NCBI RefSeq assembly: GCF_030123105.1
Contig: NZ_CP126095.1
Span: forward strand, 1,426,001 to 1,490,000
Direction: 5' to 3'
From: Paenibacillus sp. G2S3
Lineage (GTDB): Bacteria > Bacillota > Bacilli > Paenibacillales > Paenibacillaceae
DNA length: 64,000 nt
In this document: positions 32,656-43,188 of the stretch, piece after piece
How the letters are laid out: every line of letters begins with the position of its first letter
Position numbering within the stretch: position 1 is the first letter of the stretch
Made by a program: the position numbers and the translations under genes
The notes under the pieces: model-generated
What the model saw: only the letters and a program-made list of their open reading frames with translations
Databases searched by the model: none
Told to the model about the DNA's origin: nothing

Positions 32656-34194
32656 ATGAGTGCTGCGGCTCCTGTCGTAGAGTTGAAGCAAATCACAAAA
32701 CGATTTCCTGGTATTGTTGCTAACGATTCCATTAGCTTGACCTTAAAAAAGGGTGAGATTCTTGCATTGCTCGGTGAGAATGGTGCAGGTAAATCAACCT
32801 TAATGAATATCGTGTTTGGATTGTATCAACCGGACGAAGGTAGTATTGAAATCGACGGGAAACCGGTTATAATTGATAATCCCAATAAAGCGATTGAGCT
32901 TGGGATTGGTATGGTGCATCAGCATTTCAAGCTTGTGGAACCTTTTACGGTTACCGAGAATATTGTTCTTGGGATGGAGCCGAAGAAAGGTCTTAAAATT
33001 GACTATAAATCCGCTGCGGAACAGGTTCGGAAGCTATCGGAGCAATATGGCCTGCAAGTGAATCCAAATGCCGTCATTCATGACATTTCTGTGGGTATGC
33101 AGCAAAGGGTAGAAATTATGAAGACCCTGTATCGCGGAGCGGATATTCTCATATTTGATGAGCCGACTGCAGTACTTACGCCTCAAGAAATTACGGAATT
33201 GATGGCGATTATGAAGCGGCTTGTTGCAGAGGGAAAATCTATTATTCTAATTACGCATAAGCTTAAAGAAATTATGCAAATATCTGATCGTGTTACCATT
33301 ATTAGACGCGGAAAAGTAATCGATACCGTAAATACGGCAGAGACTAATCCGAATGAACTAGCTGAGAAGATGGTTGGTCGTGGCGTTACCTTCAAGGTGG
33401 ATAAGAAGGCTCCTGAGGTTGGCGAAACTGTACTCGAGCTGAAGGATGTGAACAGCAAGAGTAAAGACGGTGTCTCGGTGCTGGACGGCCTTAGCTTTGA
33501 TGTGAAAGCCGGGGAAATTCTCGGAATAGCTGGTGTTGATGGCAATGGACAAAGTGAACTGATTCAGGCCATTACAGGTCTGCGCAAAATCGATTCTGGT
33601 TCTATTCAGGTATCCGGGAACGAGATAGCTAATTTATCCCCGCGCAAGATTACGGAGATGAATGTGTCTCATATTCCAGAGGACCGTCATAAGCATGGTT
33701 TGGTGCTTGATTTCTCGGTGAGTGAGAATATGGTGCTGGAAACTTATTATAAGAGTCCATATAACAAAAATGGCTTCATGCAAAATGATGTCATTGATAA
33801 GTATGCTGAGGGTCTTGTAGAGCAATTTGATGTGCGTACTCCTTCAATTCAGACTAAAGCACGTTCGCTATCCGGCGGAAATCAACAGAAAGCGATTATT
33901 GCTCGGGAAATAGATAAAGATCCGACATTACTTATTGCTGCACAACCAACACGTGGTCTAGATGTTGGTGCTATCGAGTTTGTTCAAAAGCAGCTTATTG
34001 CTCAGCGTGACCAAGGGAAAGCTGTACTGCTCATTTCTTTTGAATTGGACGAGATTATGAATGTATCTGACAGAATTGCTGTTATCTATGAAGGCAAAAT
34101 TGTCGGTGAAGTGTTCCCGCAAGATACTAATGATCAGGAACTGGGCCTTATGATGGCAGGCAGCTTGAAGCGGGGAGGTAAGGCAGTTGAATAA
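32656..34194 (+). CDS. nupO: Nucleoside ABC transporter ATPase, two fused domains
   Basis: 512 residues with two ABC domains, as in sugar/nucleoside importers. The first has Walker A GENGAGKST, signature SVGMQQRVEI and Walker B ILIFDEPTAVL. The second has a degenerate Walker A (GVDGNGQSE), the signature LSGGNQQKA and a D-loop in which the Walker B glutamate is replaced (LLIAAQPTRGLD), as is usual for this family. ATG 32656 follows GAGGGTGAT; the longer frame to 32593 reads through the hairpin above and is rejected. It overlaps nupP by 8 bp. Confidence 0.9.
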   Translation: MSAAAPVVELKQITKRFPGIVANDSISLTLKKGEILALLGENGAGKSTLMNIVFGLYQPDEGSIEIDGKPVIIDNPNKAIELGIGMVHQHFKLVEPFTVTENIVLGMEPKKGLKIDYKSAAEQVRKLSEQYGLQVNPNAVIHDISVGMQQRVEIMKTLYRGADILIFDEPTAVLTPQEITELMAIMKRLVAEGKSIILITHKLKEIMQISDRVTIIRRGKVIDTVNTAETNPNELAEKMVGRGVTFKVDKKAPEVGETVLELKDVNSKSKDGVSVLDGLSFDVKAGEILGIAGVDGNGQSELIQAITGLRKIDSGSIQVSGNEIANLSPRKITEMNVSHIPEDRHKHGLVLDFSVSENMVLETYYKSPYNKNGFMQNDVIDKYAEGLVEQFDVRTPSIQTKARSLSGGNQQKAIIAREIDKDPTLLIAAQPTRGLDVGAIEFVQKQLIAQRDQGKAVLLISFELDEIMNVSDRIAVIYEGKIVGEVFPQDTNDQELGLMMAGSLKRGGKAVE

Positions 34195-35260
34195 GTTCAA
34201 AAAAATCTTCACAACTGATAGCTATATCATTCCTTTTGTCGCCATCGTGCTTGGCTTTCTTGTGGGCGCAATAGTTATGCTTCTGGGTGGTTATGATCCG
34301 ATAACTGCTTACTCCGCACTGTTTACGCGCGTATTTGGTAACTTGTATAACTTTGGTGAAGCCGTGCGCGAAATGACGCCATTAATGCTTACTGGTCTAG
34401 CTGTAGCCTTTGCGTTCCGCTCAGGGATGTTTAATATCGGGGCAGACGGACAAGTGATGATTGGTATGACAGCTGCGACCGTGGTAGGTATTAAATTTGC
34501 TGCCTTGCCAGGATTCATATTAGTTCCGCTTGCTGTTATTATTGCAGGGGTCTGCGGAGGTCTATGGGCTGGTATCGCCGGCTATTTGAAGGCCAAGCGT
34601 GGGATTAATGAAGTTATTACCACGATCATGTTAAACTGGGTTGCTCTGTACTTGTCGAATTATATTGTACGAGCATTTCTGTTACTTCCGGGGCAGAATC
34701 GTTCCGAGGATATTCCAGCTTCACTTTCTATGACGTTCTTGAATTCGTTATTTGACAATGCGCGTCTGCACTGGGGAACAGCTATTGCCCTTGCCGCAGC
34801 AGTATTCTTCTATGTCTACTTATGGAAGACTAAACAAGGATATGAAATGCGTGCTGTTGGTTACAATCCTCATGCTGCCGAATATGCAGGGATGAATGTT
34901 GGCCGTAACGTTGTAAAAGCAATGTTCATAAGTGGAGTATTTGCAGGATTGGCCGGAGCAGGAGAGGTACTGGGTGTATTCCATTATCAATCAGTGTTCG
35001 CGGCATCGCCAGGATATGGATTTGATGGTATCGCAGTGGCTCTACTTGGTTTAACACATCCACTTGGTGTTGTGCTAGCTGCGATTCTATATGGTACGTT
35101 GACTTATGGTTCTGCGGGAATGAGTTTTGCTGCAGATGTCCCTCCGGAGCTTATTCGTATCGTTATAGGTTCAATCATATTCTTTATTGCGGCACAAGGG
35201 ATTGTGCGTTGGGTGCTTAAGCCCTTTTACTTCAAGCGCAAGAAAGAGAAGGTGTTATAG
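34187..35260 (+). CDS. nupP: Nucleoside ABC transporter permease
   Basis: 357 residues, about ten membrane helices, BPD_transp_2 family. The EAA-like segment GYNPHAAEYAGMNVGRNVVKAMFISG contacts the ATPase. It begins inside the end of nupO (8-bp overlap) with GGGGAGGT upstream of the start codon at 34187, so translation is coupled. It forms the channel with the next gene's product. Confidence 0.9.
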   Translation: MNKFKKIFTTDSYIIPFVAIVLGFLVGAIVMLLGGYDPITAYSALFTRVFGNLYNFGEAVREMTPLMLTGLAVAFAFRSGMFNIGADGQVMIGMTAATVVGIKFAALPGFILVPLAVIIAGVCGGLWAGIAGYLKAKRGINEVITTIMLNWVALYLSNYIVRAFLLLPGQNRSEDIPASLSMTFLNSLFDNARLHWGTAIALAAAVFFYVYLWKTKQGYEMRAVGYNPHAAEYAGMNVGRNVVKAMFISGVFAGLAGAGEVLGVFHYQSVFAASPGYGFDGIAVALLGLTHPLGVVLAAILYGTLTYGSAGMSFAADVPPELIRIVIGSIIFFIAAQGIVRWVLKPFYFKRKKEKVL

Positions 35261-36217
35261 ATGGATCTGCAGACGTTAGGTCAACTGCTTAATACAACAC
35301 TTGTTTTTTCCACAGCGCTCATTTTTGCCTCACTTGGCGGCATCTTCTCTGAACGCTCCGGTGTCGTAAATATTGGACTTGAAGGTTTGATGATGTTCGG
35401 TGCCTTTGCAGCAGCAGTTGGCGGCTATTATGCTCAAGATGCTGGGATGGGTGAATGGGCTCCTTGGATTGGAGTACTCTGTGCTATGGCCGTTGGGGTA
35501 CTTGGTTCACTAATTCATGCAGTTGCATCTATTACCTTTAAATCAGATCAGACGATCAGTGGTACGGTTATTAACTTTTTAGCCGCAGGTAGTACGCTCT
35601 ACATGGTAAAGCTGCTGTTTGATGGATCTGCTGAAACTCCGCTAATCGATGGATTTAACAAGGTTGCAATTCCTGGACTCTCCAAAATCCCGGTGATCGG
35701 TGAAGGGATATTTAATTCCTATCCGACCACTTATCTAGCCATCGTGCTGGTTATCGTTATTTATTTCGTTTTGTTTAAGACGCCATTTGGACTTCGTTTA
35801 CGCGCAGTAGGTGAGCATCCTAGTGCCGCAGACACCTTAGGCGTCAAGGTTAATCGTATGAGATATATCGGTGTAATGCTGAGTGGATTGATGGCTGGTA
35901 TCGGTGGAGCGACAATTACTCTAACCACAACGGGAACTTTTGGTCATAATACGATTTCTGGTCAAGGTTTTATCGCGATTGCAGCGATGATCTTTGGTAA
36001 ATGGAATCCGCTCGGAGCATTTGGTGCTGCAGTATTTTTCGGATTCTCCCAAGCGATTCGTAACTATGTTCAATTGTTTGAGTGGTCAAAAGATATCCCG
36101 CAAGAGTTCATCTTTATGATTCCTTATGTATTGACAGTCATTGTGCTTGTAGCTGCTGTAGGACGTTCCGCTGCTCCTAAGGCATTAGGTCAGCCTTACG
36201 ATCCTAGTAAGCGCTAG
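35261..36217 (+). CDS. nupQ: Nucleoside ABC transporter permease
   Basis: 318 residues, about nine helices, second permease of the importer. The cytoplasmic loop VGEHPSAADTLGVKVNRMRYIGVMLSG is the ATPase-coupling segment. It starts immediately after the nupP stop, with GAGAAGGTG inside nupP as the ribosome site. Last gene; a strong terminator follows. Operon order and family match the nupNOPQ guanosine/nucleoside importer of Bacillus. Confidence 0.9.
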   Translation: MDLQTLGQLLNTTLVFSTALIFASLGGIFSERSGVVNIGLEGLMMFGAFAAAVGGYYAQDAGMGEWAPWIGVLCAMAVGVLGSLIHAVASITFKSDQTISGTVINFLAAGSTLYMVKLLFDGSAETPLIDGFNKVAIPGLSKIPVIGEGIFNSYPTTYLAIVLVIVIYFVLFKTPFGLRLRAVGEHPSAADTLGVKVNRMRYIGVMLSGLMAGIGGATITLTTTGTFGHNTISGQGFIAIAAMIFGKWNPLGAFGAAVFFGFSQAIRNYVQLFEWSKDIPQEFIFMIPYVLTVIVLVAAVGRSAAPKALGQPYDPSKR

Positions 36218-36249
36218 ATCTTTTCAATTTTTTTGCATATATCATTACC

Positions 36250-36292
36250 AAGCCGCATCTCCGGACTTTTTCCGGAAATGCGGCTTTTTTTG
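36250..36292 (+). terminator. Terminator of the nup operon
   Basis: AAGCCGCAT/ATGCGGCTT with an inner TCCGGA/TCCGGA stem and TTTTTTT. Confidence 0.88.
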
Positions 36293-36420
36293 TTAAGAGT
36301 GATAAGGATAAACATTGAGAGATAAGGGCAAGTGTACAGGCGAAGGTTCTTTTGAGCGAATAAACTGTTTTGAAAAGGATGGGAATCAGAAGACTTGTAA
36401 AACTTTTTGGAGGGGATATT

Positions 36421-36762
36421 ATGACTAAGCCAGTCACGAAAAAGCAGGTTATGAGGCTCGTAGGTAAGCAGATTATCGCTGTGAAAAAGGATGGCACACA
36501 AGTTACAGGAAAGCTACTTCGTGTATCAGGTAATCGTCTTATATTGCAACGTGTAAGTGGTAAAAAAGTACAAACAAAAGCAATCATTCCATTAGTGTTG
36601 TTTGATTTGCTCGCCGTTGGCACTGCCCCTTATGCTTATGGTGGAGGTTATGGTGGTGGCTATGGCGGAGCTACACCTTATGGCGGCGGTTACGGATATG
36701 GAACTCCTTATGGAGGTTATGGGTACGGAGGCACACCATATCCACCTTTTGGATTCTTTTAA
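36421..36762 (+). CDS. Small beta-barrel-like protein with Gly/Tyr/Pro tail
   Basis: 113 residues; ATG with TGGAGGGG upstream. The N-terminal half (about 1-62) is basic with a strand pattern like an Sm/SH3-type small barrel (VGKQIIAVKKDGTQVTGKLLRVSGNRLILQRV). The tail (about 65-113) is almost entirely Gly, Tyr, Pro and Thr in GGYGG/TPYGG repeats, ending PPFGFF. Such tails occur in spore-coat and surface proteins of sporeformers and in phase-separating RNA-binding proteins. Function is not assigned; a spore-coat role is a guess from composition. Confidence 0.65.
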   Translation: MTKPVTKKQVMRLVGKQIIAVKKDGTQVTGKLLRVSGNRLILQRVSGKKVQTKAIIPLVLFDLLAVGTAPYAYGGGYGGGYGGATPYGGGYGYGTPYGGYGYGGTPYPPFGFF

Positions 36763-36784
36763 GTTCTGATAACTGCTGCTTTGG

Positions 36785-37231
36785 CTAGGAAAATCGTTTC
36801 TCAAGCTCGTAACAAAAACTTAGGGATTGATAACGGGCTACGCTGTAGCCCAATTTTTTATAAAAGGCTAGAGCTGCTGCATTCCCTAAATCGACGGAAA
36901 CCTTAGAACGATGACATCCGCGAGATAGTGCAAATCTTTCTGCTCGATCCATGAGCATATTTCCCAAATGTTTACGCCGAGCTTCTGGTGCAATGGCCAA
37001 CATATCGATGTAGAGTAAATCACCATGCAGTAAGAAATGGACAAAGCCGTTTGGATCACTTTCATAGTCGGGACAGGTGACAAGGGTGATTCCGTGTCCC
37101 AGACGACGGGGTAAATCTTTTTTGATTTTAGTAATTTCAGTTTGCGGCAGATGAGATAATGGTACAAGCTGTCGCTCAATTAAATCAAAAATAACAACGT
37201 CATCCTGCTTCGGTCGACGATAACGAATCAT
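36785..37231 (-). CDS. GNAT-family N-acetyltransferase
   Basis: 148 residues from ATG 37231, chosen because AAAGGGG lies 8 nt upstream; the longer frame to 37249 lacks a site. GNAT motif A is IDMLAIAPEARRKHLGNMLMDRAERFA (RxxxLG in place of the more usual RxxGxG/A), and motif B ends VSVDLGNAAALAFYKKLGYS. That makes the pyrophosphate loop slightly atypical. The substrate is unknown. It converges on the Gly/Tyr-rich gene with only 22 bp between stops and no visible terminator. Confidence 0.85.
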   Translation of the reverse strand: MIRYRRPKQDDVVIFDLIERQLVPLSHLPQTEITKIKKDLPRRLGHGITLVTCPDYESDPNGFVHFLLHGDLLYIDMLAIAPEARRKHLGNMLMDRAERFALSRGCHRSKVSVDLGNAAALAFYKKLGYSVARYQSLSFCYELEKRFS

Positions 37232-37336
37232 AGAGCGTCCCCTTTCCACGCATTGTCGTACATCATATGTTGGGAGAGGGGCAGGCGTTCCGAGAGTGTA
37301 GAAGTAGGAGTTGTGTCAATTTTAAAAATATGGGTA

Positions 37337-37365
37337 TTGACTATCCGTGTTAGGAATCATATAAT
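37337..37365 (+). promoter_or_regulatory. Promoter of the ilv-leu operon
   Basis: TTGACT (37337-37342), a 17-bp spacer and perfect TATAAT (37360-37365). Transcription should start near 37372. Confidence 0.85.
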
Positions 37366-37371
37366 GTGTCT

Positions 37372-37740
37372 AAACATTTTAACGAACATACATGTATCGG
37401 CGATGATGAGGACGAAGTTTTAAGGGCTCTTTTGCTCAGAGAGTGTGAGGATTTGCTGCAACCTCCACCGAAATCCCTTATATACGAGCTCACCTCGGAG
37501 CTGTTTCCCTGAAAGGTCCACTGGCTAAAGTGGTGGAATTATTAGGGGGAATCGTTTAGTCCGCGTTACGGACCTCAGGTTACAGAGATTAGGGCCCTTG
37601 CCTACATCGATGGATTTTTGTATACCTGATAAGGCGTTGCATCGCGAGATGTAATGCAAACATGGGTGGTACCACGGAAGATCAACCTTTCGTCCCTCAC
37701 GCGCTAATACTGTGCGTGGGAGGCGAAAGGTTTTTTTGTT
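37372..37740 (+). promoter_or_regulatory. T-box leader, probable leucine specifier
   Basis: Contains the T-box core GGGTGGTACCACGG (37664-37677), which pairs with the uncharged tRNA acceptor end, and ends in a terminator with arms AACCTTTCG/CGAAAGGTT (37684-37738) and a T-run. In stem I the triplet CTC at 37489-37491, just before ACCTCGGAG, fits a Leu specifier, consistent with the ilvB-leuA genes. Specifier assignment was by eye only. Confidence 0.85.
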
Positions 37741-37821
37741 TTATAAATAACTATTTGCTGATGTATAGAGGACGGTCCGTCATTTGCATAATGAATGTTA
37801 AATATCGGAGGAGGAATACTG

Positions 37822-39564
37822 ATGAGCGCGCAAATACCGGAATTACGGTCTACAGAGCAGCTAAAAGAAAAATGGATGGAGCCGGAAGTTATTACCGGTT
37901 CGGAAATACTACTCCGCAGCCTTGTATTGGAGGGTGTAGACACAGTATTCGGATATCCGGGTGGAGCTGTATTGTACATTTATGATGCATTATACGGTTT
38001 TACGGATTTCAATCACGTGTTAACACGTCATGAGCAAGGCGCGATTCATGCAGCTGACGGTTACGCTAGAGCAAGTGGCAAACCAGGGGTATGTATCGCA
38101 ACTTCGGGTCCCGGAGCAACAAACCTTGTAACAGGTATTGCTACAGCATATATGGATTCAACTCCATTGGTTGTAATCACAGGTAACGTATTCTCCAGCC
38201 TGATCGGTACAGATGCATTCCAGGAAGCTGACATTACCGGAATCACGATGCCAATCACTAAGCATAGCTACTTTGTAAGAGATGTTGAAGATCTCCCACG
38301 CGTAATTCATGAAGCTTTTCATGTGGCAAATACGGGTCGTAAAGGTCCAGTGTTGATCGATATTCCAAAAGACGTGTCGGCAGCAAAAACGTTGTTCACA
38401 CCAGTGAGTACCGTAAATCTTCGTGGCTACAACCCTTGTACAGTTCCAAACAAACTGCAGCTTGATAAACTGGTTCGTGCAATTGCGGTTGCTGAACGTC
38501 CGATTATCATTGCAGGTGGTGGAGTTATCTACTCCGGAGCACATGAAGCTATGTTCGAATTCGTGAAACGGACAGAGATTCCAATCACTACAACCTTGCT
38601 GGGACTTGGAGCCTTCCCAAGTGCTGAAGAGCTTTGGATGGGAATGCCAGGTATGCATGGCACCTATACCGCAAACAATGCGATTCAGCAATGCGATTTG
38701 CTCATTAATATCGGTGCCCGCTTTGATGACCGTGTTACGGGTAGGCTGGACGGCTTCGCCCCAAAAGCCAAGATCGTGCATATCGATATCGACCCTGCAG
38801 AAATCGGGAAAAATGTATCGCCTGATATTCCAATTGTAGGAGATGTAAAAACTGTACTGGAAATGCTGATTCCTGAGGTTGGCCGTGCATCTAAGGCTGA
38901 TGCTTGGAGAACGCATATCGCACAGTCGAAGCTTGATCAGCCACTTCGGTATAAAGATTCGGAGACGGAGCTTAAACCACAATGGGTTATTGAAATGATT
39001 AATGACACCACTAATGGTGAAGCGATTGTCACTACGGACGTTGGTCAGCATCAAATGTGGGCAGCACAATATTACAAGTTCAATCATCCGCGTTCATGGA
39101 TTACTTCAGGTGGTCTTGGAACGATGGGCTTCGGATTCCCATCAGCTATCGGTGCGCAAATGGCACATCCTGAACGGTTGGTAGTATCGATTAATGGGGA
39201 TGGCGGTATGCAAATGTGTTCCCAAGAGCTGGCGATTTGTGCGATTAACAATATACCTGTCAAAATCGTTGTTATTAACAATCAAGTGCTTGGAATGGTT
39301 CGCCAATGGCAGAATCTTATCTATGACAAACGGTATAGCTATACAGACCTTGCAGGTAGTCCGGATTTCGTTAAGCTGGCTGAGGCCTATGGAGTAAAAG
39401 GTCTACGGGCGACGAATAAGGAAGAAGCACGTGATGCATGGCAGAAAGCGCTGGAAACACCGGGTCCAGTATTGGTAGAATTCGTTGTTCCAAAAGACGA
39501 GAATGTCTACCCGATGGTAACTCAAGGTTCAACCATCGATCATATGCTGATGGGGGATGAATAA
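37822..39564 (+). CDS. ilvB: Acetolactate synthase, large (catalytic) subunit
   Basis: TPP-dependent condensation of two pyruvates, or pyruvate and 2-ketobutyrate: first committed step of Val/Leu/Ile synthesis. 580 residues. The TPP glutamate lies in [16 protein letters not shown], the FAD-linked middle domain spans about 210-340, and the TPP/Mg motif is [14 protein letters not shown]...VVINN. ATG 37822 follows GGAGGAGG; the longer frame to 37795 has no ribosome site. Controlled by the T-box leader. ilvN starts 2 bp past its stop. Confidence 0.96.
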   Translation: MSAQIPELRSTEQLKEKWMEPEVITGSEILLRSLVLEGVDTVFGYPGGAVLYIYDALYGFTDFNHVLTRHEQGAIHAADGYARASGKPGVCIATSGPGATNLVTGIATAYMDSTPLVVITGNVFSSLIGTDAFQEADITGITMPITKHSYFVRDVEDLPRVIHEAFHVANTGRKGPVLIDIPKDVSAAKTLFTPVSTVNLRGYNPCTVPNKLQLDKLVRAIAVAERPIIIAGGGVIYSGAHEAMFEFVKRTEIPITTTLLGLGAFPSAEELWMGMPGMHGTYTANNAIQQCDLLINIGARFDDRVTGRLDGFAPKAKIVHIDIDPAEIGKNVSPDIPIVGDVKTVLEMLIPEVGRASKADAWRTHIAQSKLDQPLRYKDSETELKPQWVIEMINDTTNGEAIVTTDVGQHQMWAAQYYKFNHPRSWITSGGLGTMGFGFPSAIGAQMAHPERLVVSINGDGGMQMCSQELAICAINNIPVKIVVINNQVLGMVRQWQNLIYDKRYSYTDLAGSPDFVKLAEAYGVKGLRATNKEEARDAWQKALETPGPVLVEFVVPKDENVYPMVTQGSTIDHMLMGDE

Positions 39565-39566
39565 CA

Positions 39567-40049
39567 GTGACAAGACATACGATTTCTGTACTCGTAAATG
39601 ACCAGCCAGGTGTGCTTCAGCGGGTGTCAGGCTTGTTCGGTCGCCGCGGATTTAATATTGAGAGTATTACAGTCGGCCAGTCCGAAGAGGTTGGATTATC
39701 CCGGATGGTTATCGTTACTCTTGGCGATCAGCATACCCTTGAACAAATCGAGAAGCAGCTCTATAAGCTAATTGATGTTATCAAAGTCGTTGATCTTGGA
39801 GCTAAGCCAATGGTTGCACGCGAGCTGGCCCTGATTAAAGTGAATGCAGATCCAAGTGAGCGTCCGGAGATTTTGGGTGTAGTTGAGACTTTCCGTGCTT
39901 CAGTGGTTGATATTGGGAGCACAACTATATTGGTGCAGGTAGTTGGGGAGACACAGAAGATTGACGCGATGATCGAGCTTTTGAAACCTTATGGGATTAG
40001 AGAGTTATCTCGCACAGGTGTTACGGCTATGGTACGTGGCAACTCTTAA
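39567..40049 (+). CDS. ilvN: Acetolactate synthase, small (regulatory) subunit
   Basis: 160 residues. N-terminal ACT domain (HTISVLVNDQPGVLQRVSGLFGRRGFNIESI, about 4-75), where valine binds for feedback inhibition, and the ALS_ss_C domain (about 80-158). It activates and stabilises the IlvB subunit. The GTG start at 39567 is coupled to ilvB, with GGGGGATG upstream. A 179-bp gap with hairpins separates it from ilvC. Confidence 0.95.
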   Translation: MTRHTISVLVNDQPGVLQRVSGLFGRRGFNIESITVGQSEEVGLSRMVIVTLGDQHTLEQIEKQLYKLIDVIKVVDLGAKPMVARELALIKVNADPSERPEILGVVETFRASVVDIGSTTILVQVVGETQKIDAMIELLKPYGIRELSRTGVTAMVRGNS

Positions 40050-40118
40050 ATAGTTTATTTTGCGACTTTAACGGATTACTGCTTGATTGCATTAATCTGA
40101 TATGATATGAATGACATT

Positions 40119-40196
40119 CCCGCTAAAGAGCGGGAGCTTGAGGAGCAGCTTGTTTTAATCGACAAATCCAGTTCTCTTGAAGCACCCGCTCTTTAT
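40119..40196 (+). promoter_or_regulatory. Alternative hairpins upstream of ilvC
   Basis: CCCGCT-aaag-AGCGGG (40119-40134) can form a short stem, or TAAAGAGCGGG (40124-40134) can pair with CCCGCTCTTTA (40186-40196). The two exclude each other. A weak promoter (TTGATT, 17 bp, TATGAA) lies at 40083-40111. Candidate internal control element. Confidence 0.5.
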
Positions 40197-40213
40197 GATG
40201 GGTCTCAAATTAA

Positions 40214-41221
<1,008 letters not shown>

Positions 41222-41253
41222 TCATATATACTTATGATTAAATAGTGTGACCT

Positions 41254-41293
41254 TCAAATGCGGCCGTGACTATACGAGCCGCATTTGAGAGTT
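41254..41293 (+). terminator. Weak intercistronic hairpin between ilvC and leuA
   Basis: A perfect 11-bp stem TCAAATGCGGC/GCCGCATTTGA is followed only by GAGTTTT. Partial read-through is expected. Confidence 0.65.
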
Positions 41294-41321
41294 TTAGCAC
41301 AATTTTTGGGAGGTGCTTTGC

Positions 41322-42863
41322 ATGCGGAAAATTTATGTGTTCGATACGACGCTGCGAGACGGAGAGCAGTCGCCGGGTGTGAACCTTAACACGCGTGAGA
41401 AAGTAGAGATCGCCTACCAGCTGGAAAAGCTGGGGATTGACCGCATGGAAGCGGGCTTTCCTGCTGCTTCGCCGGGTGATCTGGCTTCGGTAAATGCGGT
41501 AGCAAGAGCAGTAAAGAACGTCACGGTAATTGGTCTTTCTCGTTCTAGAGAGACAGATATTGATGCAGTAAAAGAAGCATTGCAGGGGGCACAGGATCCT
41601 TGCATTCATATTTTTCTAGCTACATCTCCTATTCACCGCCAGCATAAACTGCGGATGGATAAAGCTCAGGTGCTGGAAACTGCACAATCTGCTATCCGAT
41701 ACGCCAAGAAATATTTCCCTAAACTTGAGTTTTCATTAGAAGACGCAGGGCGTACGGAGTATGATTTCATGGCTGAAATGGTCGGAATGGCAATCCGAGA
41801 AGGTGCAAATGTCGTTAATATTCCGGATACTGTAGGTTATCTGAATCCTTCAGAGTACGGAGCTATCTTTAAATATTTAAAAGAAAATGTGCCTGATATT
41901 GAACGCGTACAGCTTAGTGCTCATTGTCATAACGACCTTGGCATGGCTACGGCCAATACGCTGGCTGCGATTCAAAATGGTGCAGATCAGATCGAAGGAA
42001 CGATCAACGGTATTGGTGAACGTGCCGGGAACACAGCGATTGAAGAAGTGGCATTAGCACTGGAGACACGTGCTGAATTTTTTGGCGCCAAAACTTCTCT
42101 AACGTTGTCCGAGATATCGCGCACAAGCCGCTTGGTCAGCAAGTTGACAGGTATGGTAGTGCCAGGGAATAAAGCGATTGTAGGAGCTAATGCATTTGCT
42201 CATGAATCGGGTATTCATCAGGATGGAATGCTGAAAGAGAAAACGACTTACGAGATTATGACACCGGAGACCATTGGACTTAAAGAGAGCAAACTGGTAC
42301 TTGGTAAGCACTCTGGACGCCATGCGTTCCGCGATAAGTTAAGTGATCTAGGGTATGATTTATCCGAAGAAGAGCTTAATACAGCTTTTTCGAGATTTAA
42401 GGATTTGGCGGATAAGAAAAAAGAAGTGTCGGATGAAGATATTTTGGCATTGATTGAAGAGAAACTAATTGATACGCCAGAAGTATTCAGACTTCAGACG
42501 ATTTACGTAACTTACGGCAATAAAGCTGTTCCAACCGCAAAGGTGATTATCGATGGTCCGGAAGCGGAGCCTATTGTAGCCGAGGCAGAAGGCAATGGTT
42601 CGGTAGATGCCATCTACAATGCTATTGATAAAGCTACGGGTGAGGAAGTTACCCTTGGAGATTATTCGATTAAATCTGTCTCCCGTGGTAAAGATGCACA
42701 AGGCGAAGTTCATGTAGTGCTGTCGCAAGGCGAAGTTGCTGCACAGGGCCGTGGACTTAGCACCGATATTCTAGAAGCGAGTGCCCGCGCTTATATCGAT
42801 GCACTTAACAAGCTTCTGGAGAAGCGTAAAACTTACACCAAACGTGAACGTGCTAGTCTATAA
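41322..42863 (+). CDS. leuA: 2-isopropylmalate synthase
   Basis: Condenses acetyl-CoA with 2-ketoisovalerate: first step specific to leucine. 513 residues. The TIM-barrel catalytic motif is [13 protein letters not shown] (residues 7-19), and the metal-binding [14 protein letters not shown] follows later. The C-terminal allosteric domain (from about 390) with [17 protein letters not shown] shows that leucine feedback inhibition is likely. ATG 41322 follows GGGAGGTG. Last operon gene inside the window's T-box unit; a strong terminator follows, so leuBCD are elsewhere. Confidence 0.95.
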   Translation: MRKIYVFDTTLRDGEQSPGVNLNTREKVEIAYQLEKLGIDRMEAGFPAASPGDLASVNAVARAVKNVTVIGLSRSRETDIDAVKEALQGAQDPCIHIFLATSPIHRQHKLRMDKAQVLETAQSAIRYAKKYFPKLEFSLEDAGRTEYDFMAEMVGMAIREGANVVNIPDTVGYLNPSEYGAIFKYLKENVPDIERVQLSAHCHNDLGMATANTLAAIQNGADQIEGTINGIGERAGNTAIEEVALALETRAEFFGAKTSLTLSEISRTSRLVSKLTGMVVPGNKAIVGANAFAHESGIHQDGMLKEKTTYEIMTPETIGLKESKLVLGKHSGRHAFRDKLSDLGYDLSEEELNTAFSRFKDLADKKKEVSDEDILALIEEKLIDTPEVFRLQTIYVTYGNKAVPTAKVIIDGPEAEPIVAEAEGNGSVDAIYNAIDKATGEEVTLGDYSIKSVSRGKDAQGEVHVVLSQGEVAAQGRGLSTDILEASARAYIDALNKLLEKRKTYTKRERASL

Positions 42864-43188
42864 AATGTACAATGTAATTTTTGTTTTTTTTAAGTAGTAA
42901 TACTCTTACTATTAAGATCTAGATGAGAATGCATGAGATACGACAGGGATATGCGAGTTTACATCGCATATCCCTGTTTTTTTATTTGGAAGAAAAAGTA
43001 TGAAAAAGTCTTTTACAGGACTCTGTTCAGATTATGTATAGATGCACTGTTTACAATAGATGTAAGCATGGGGATTTGTAGAAGGAGAAAAGGTCAAGGG
43101 GGGCAATGCAGAGCATAAGAGTACAAGATCCAAAGTATAGAACTTGGGGAAAGCACAATAAACGAATTGAAAAGGAGGCATTTTAATA
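42864..43188. other. Intergenic region before the surface protein gene
   Basis: 325 bp. It holds the leuA terminator (42944-42982) and a ribosome site AAAGGAGG just before the next start. A TTTACA/TATAGA pair with a 19-bp spacer (43012-43042) is only a weak promoter candidate. Confidence 0.6.
42944..42982 (+). terminator. Terminator of the ilv-leu operon
   Basis: A perfect 13-bp stem CAGGGATATGCGA/TCGCATATCCCTG is followed by seven T. Confidence 0.92.
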
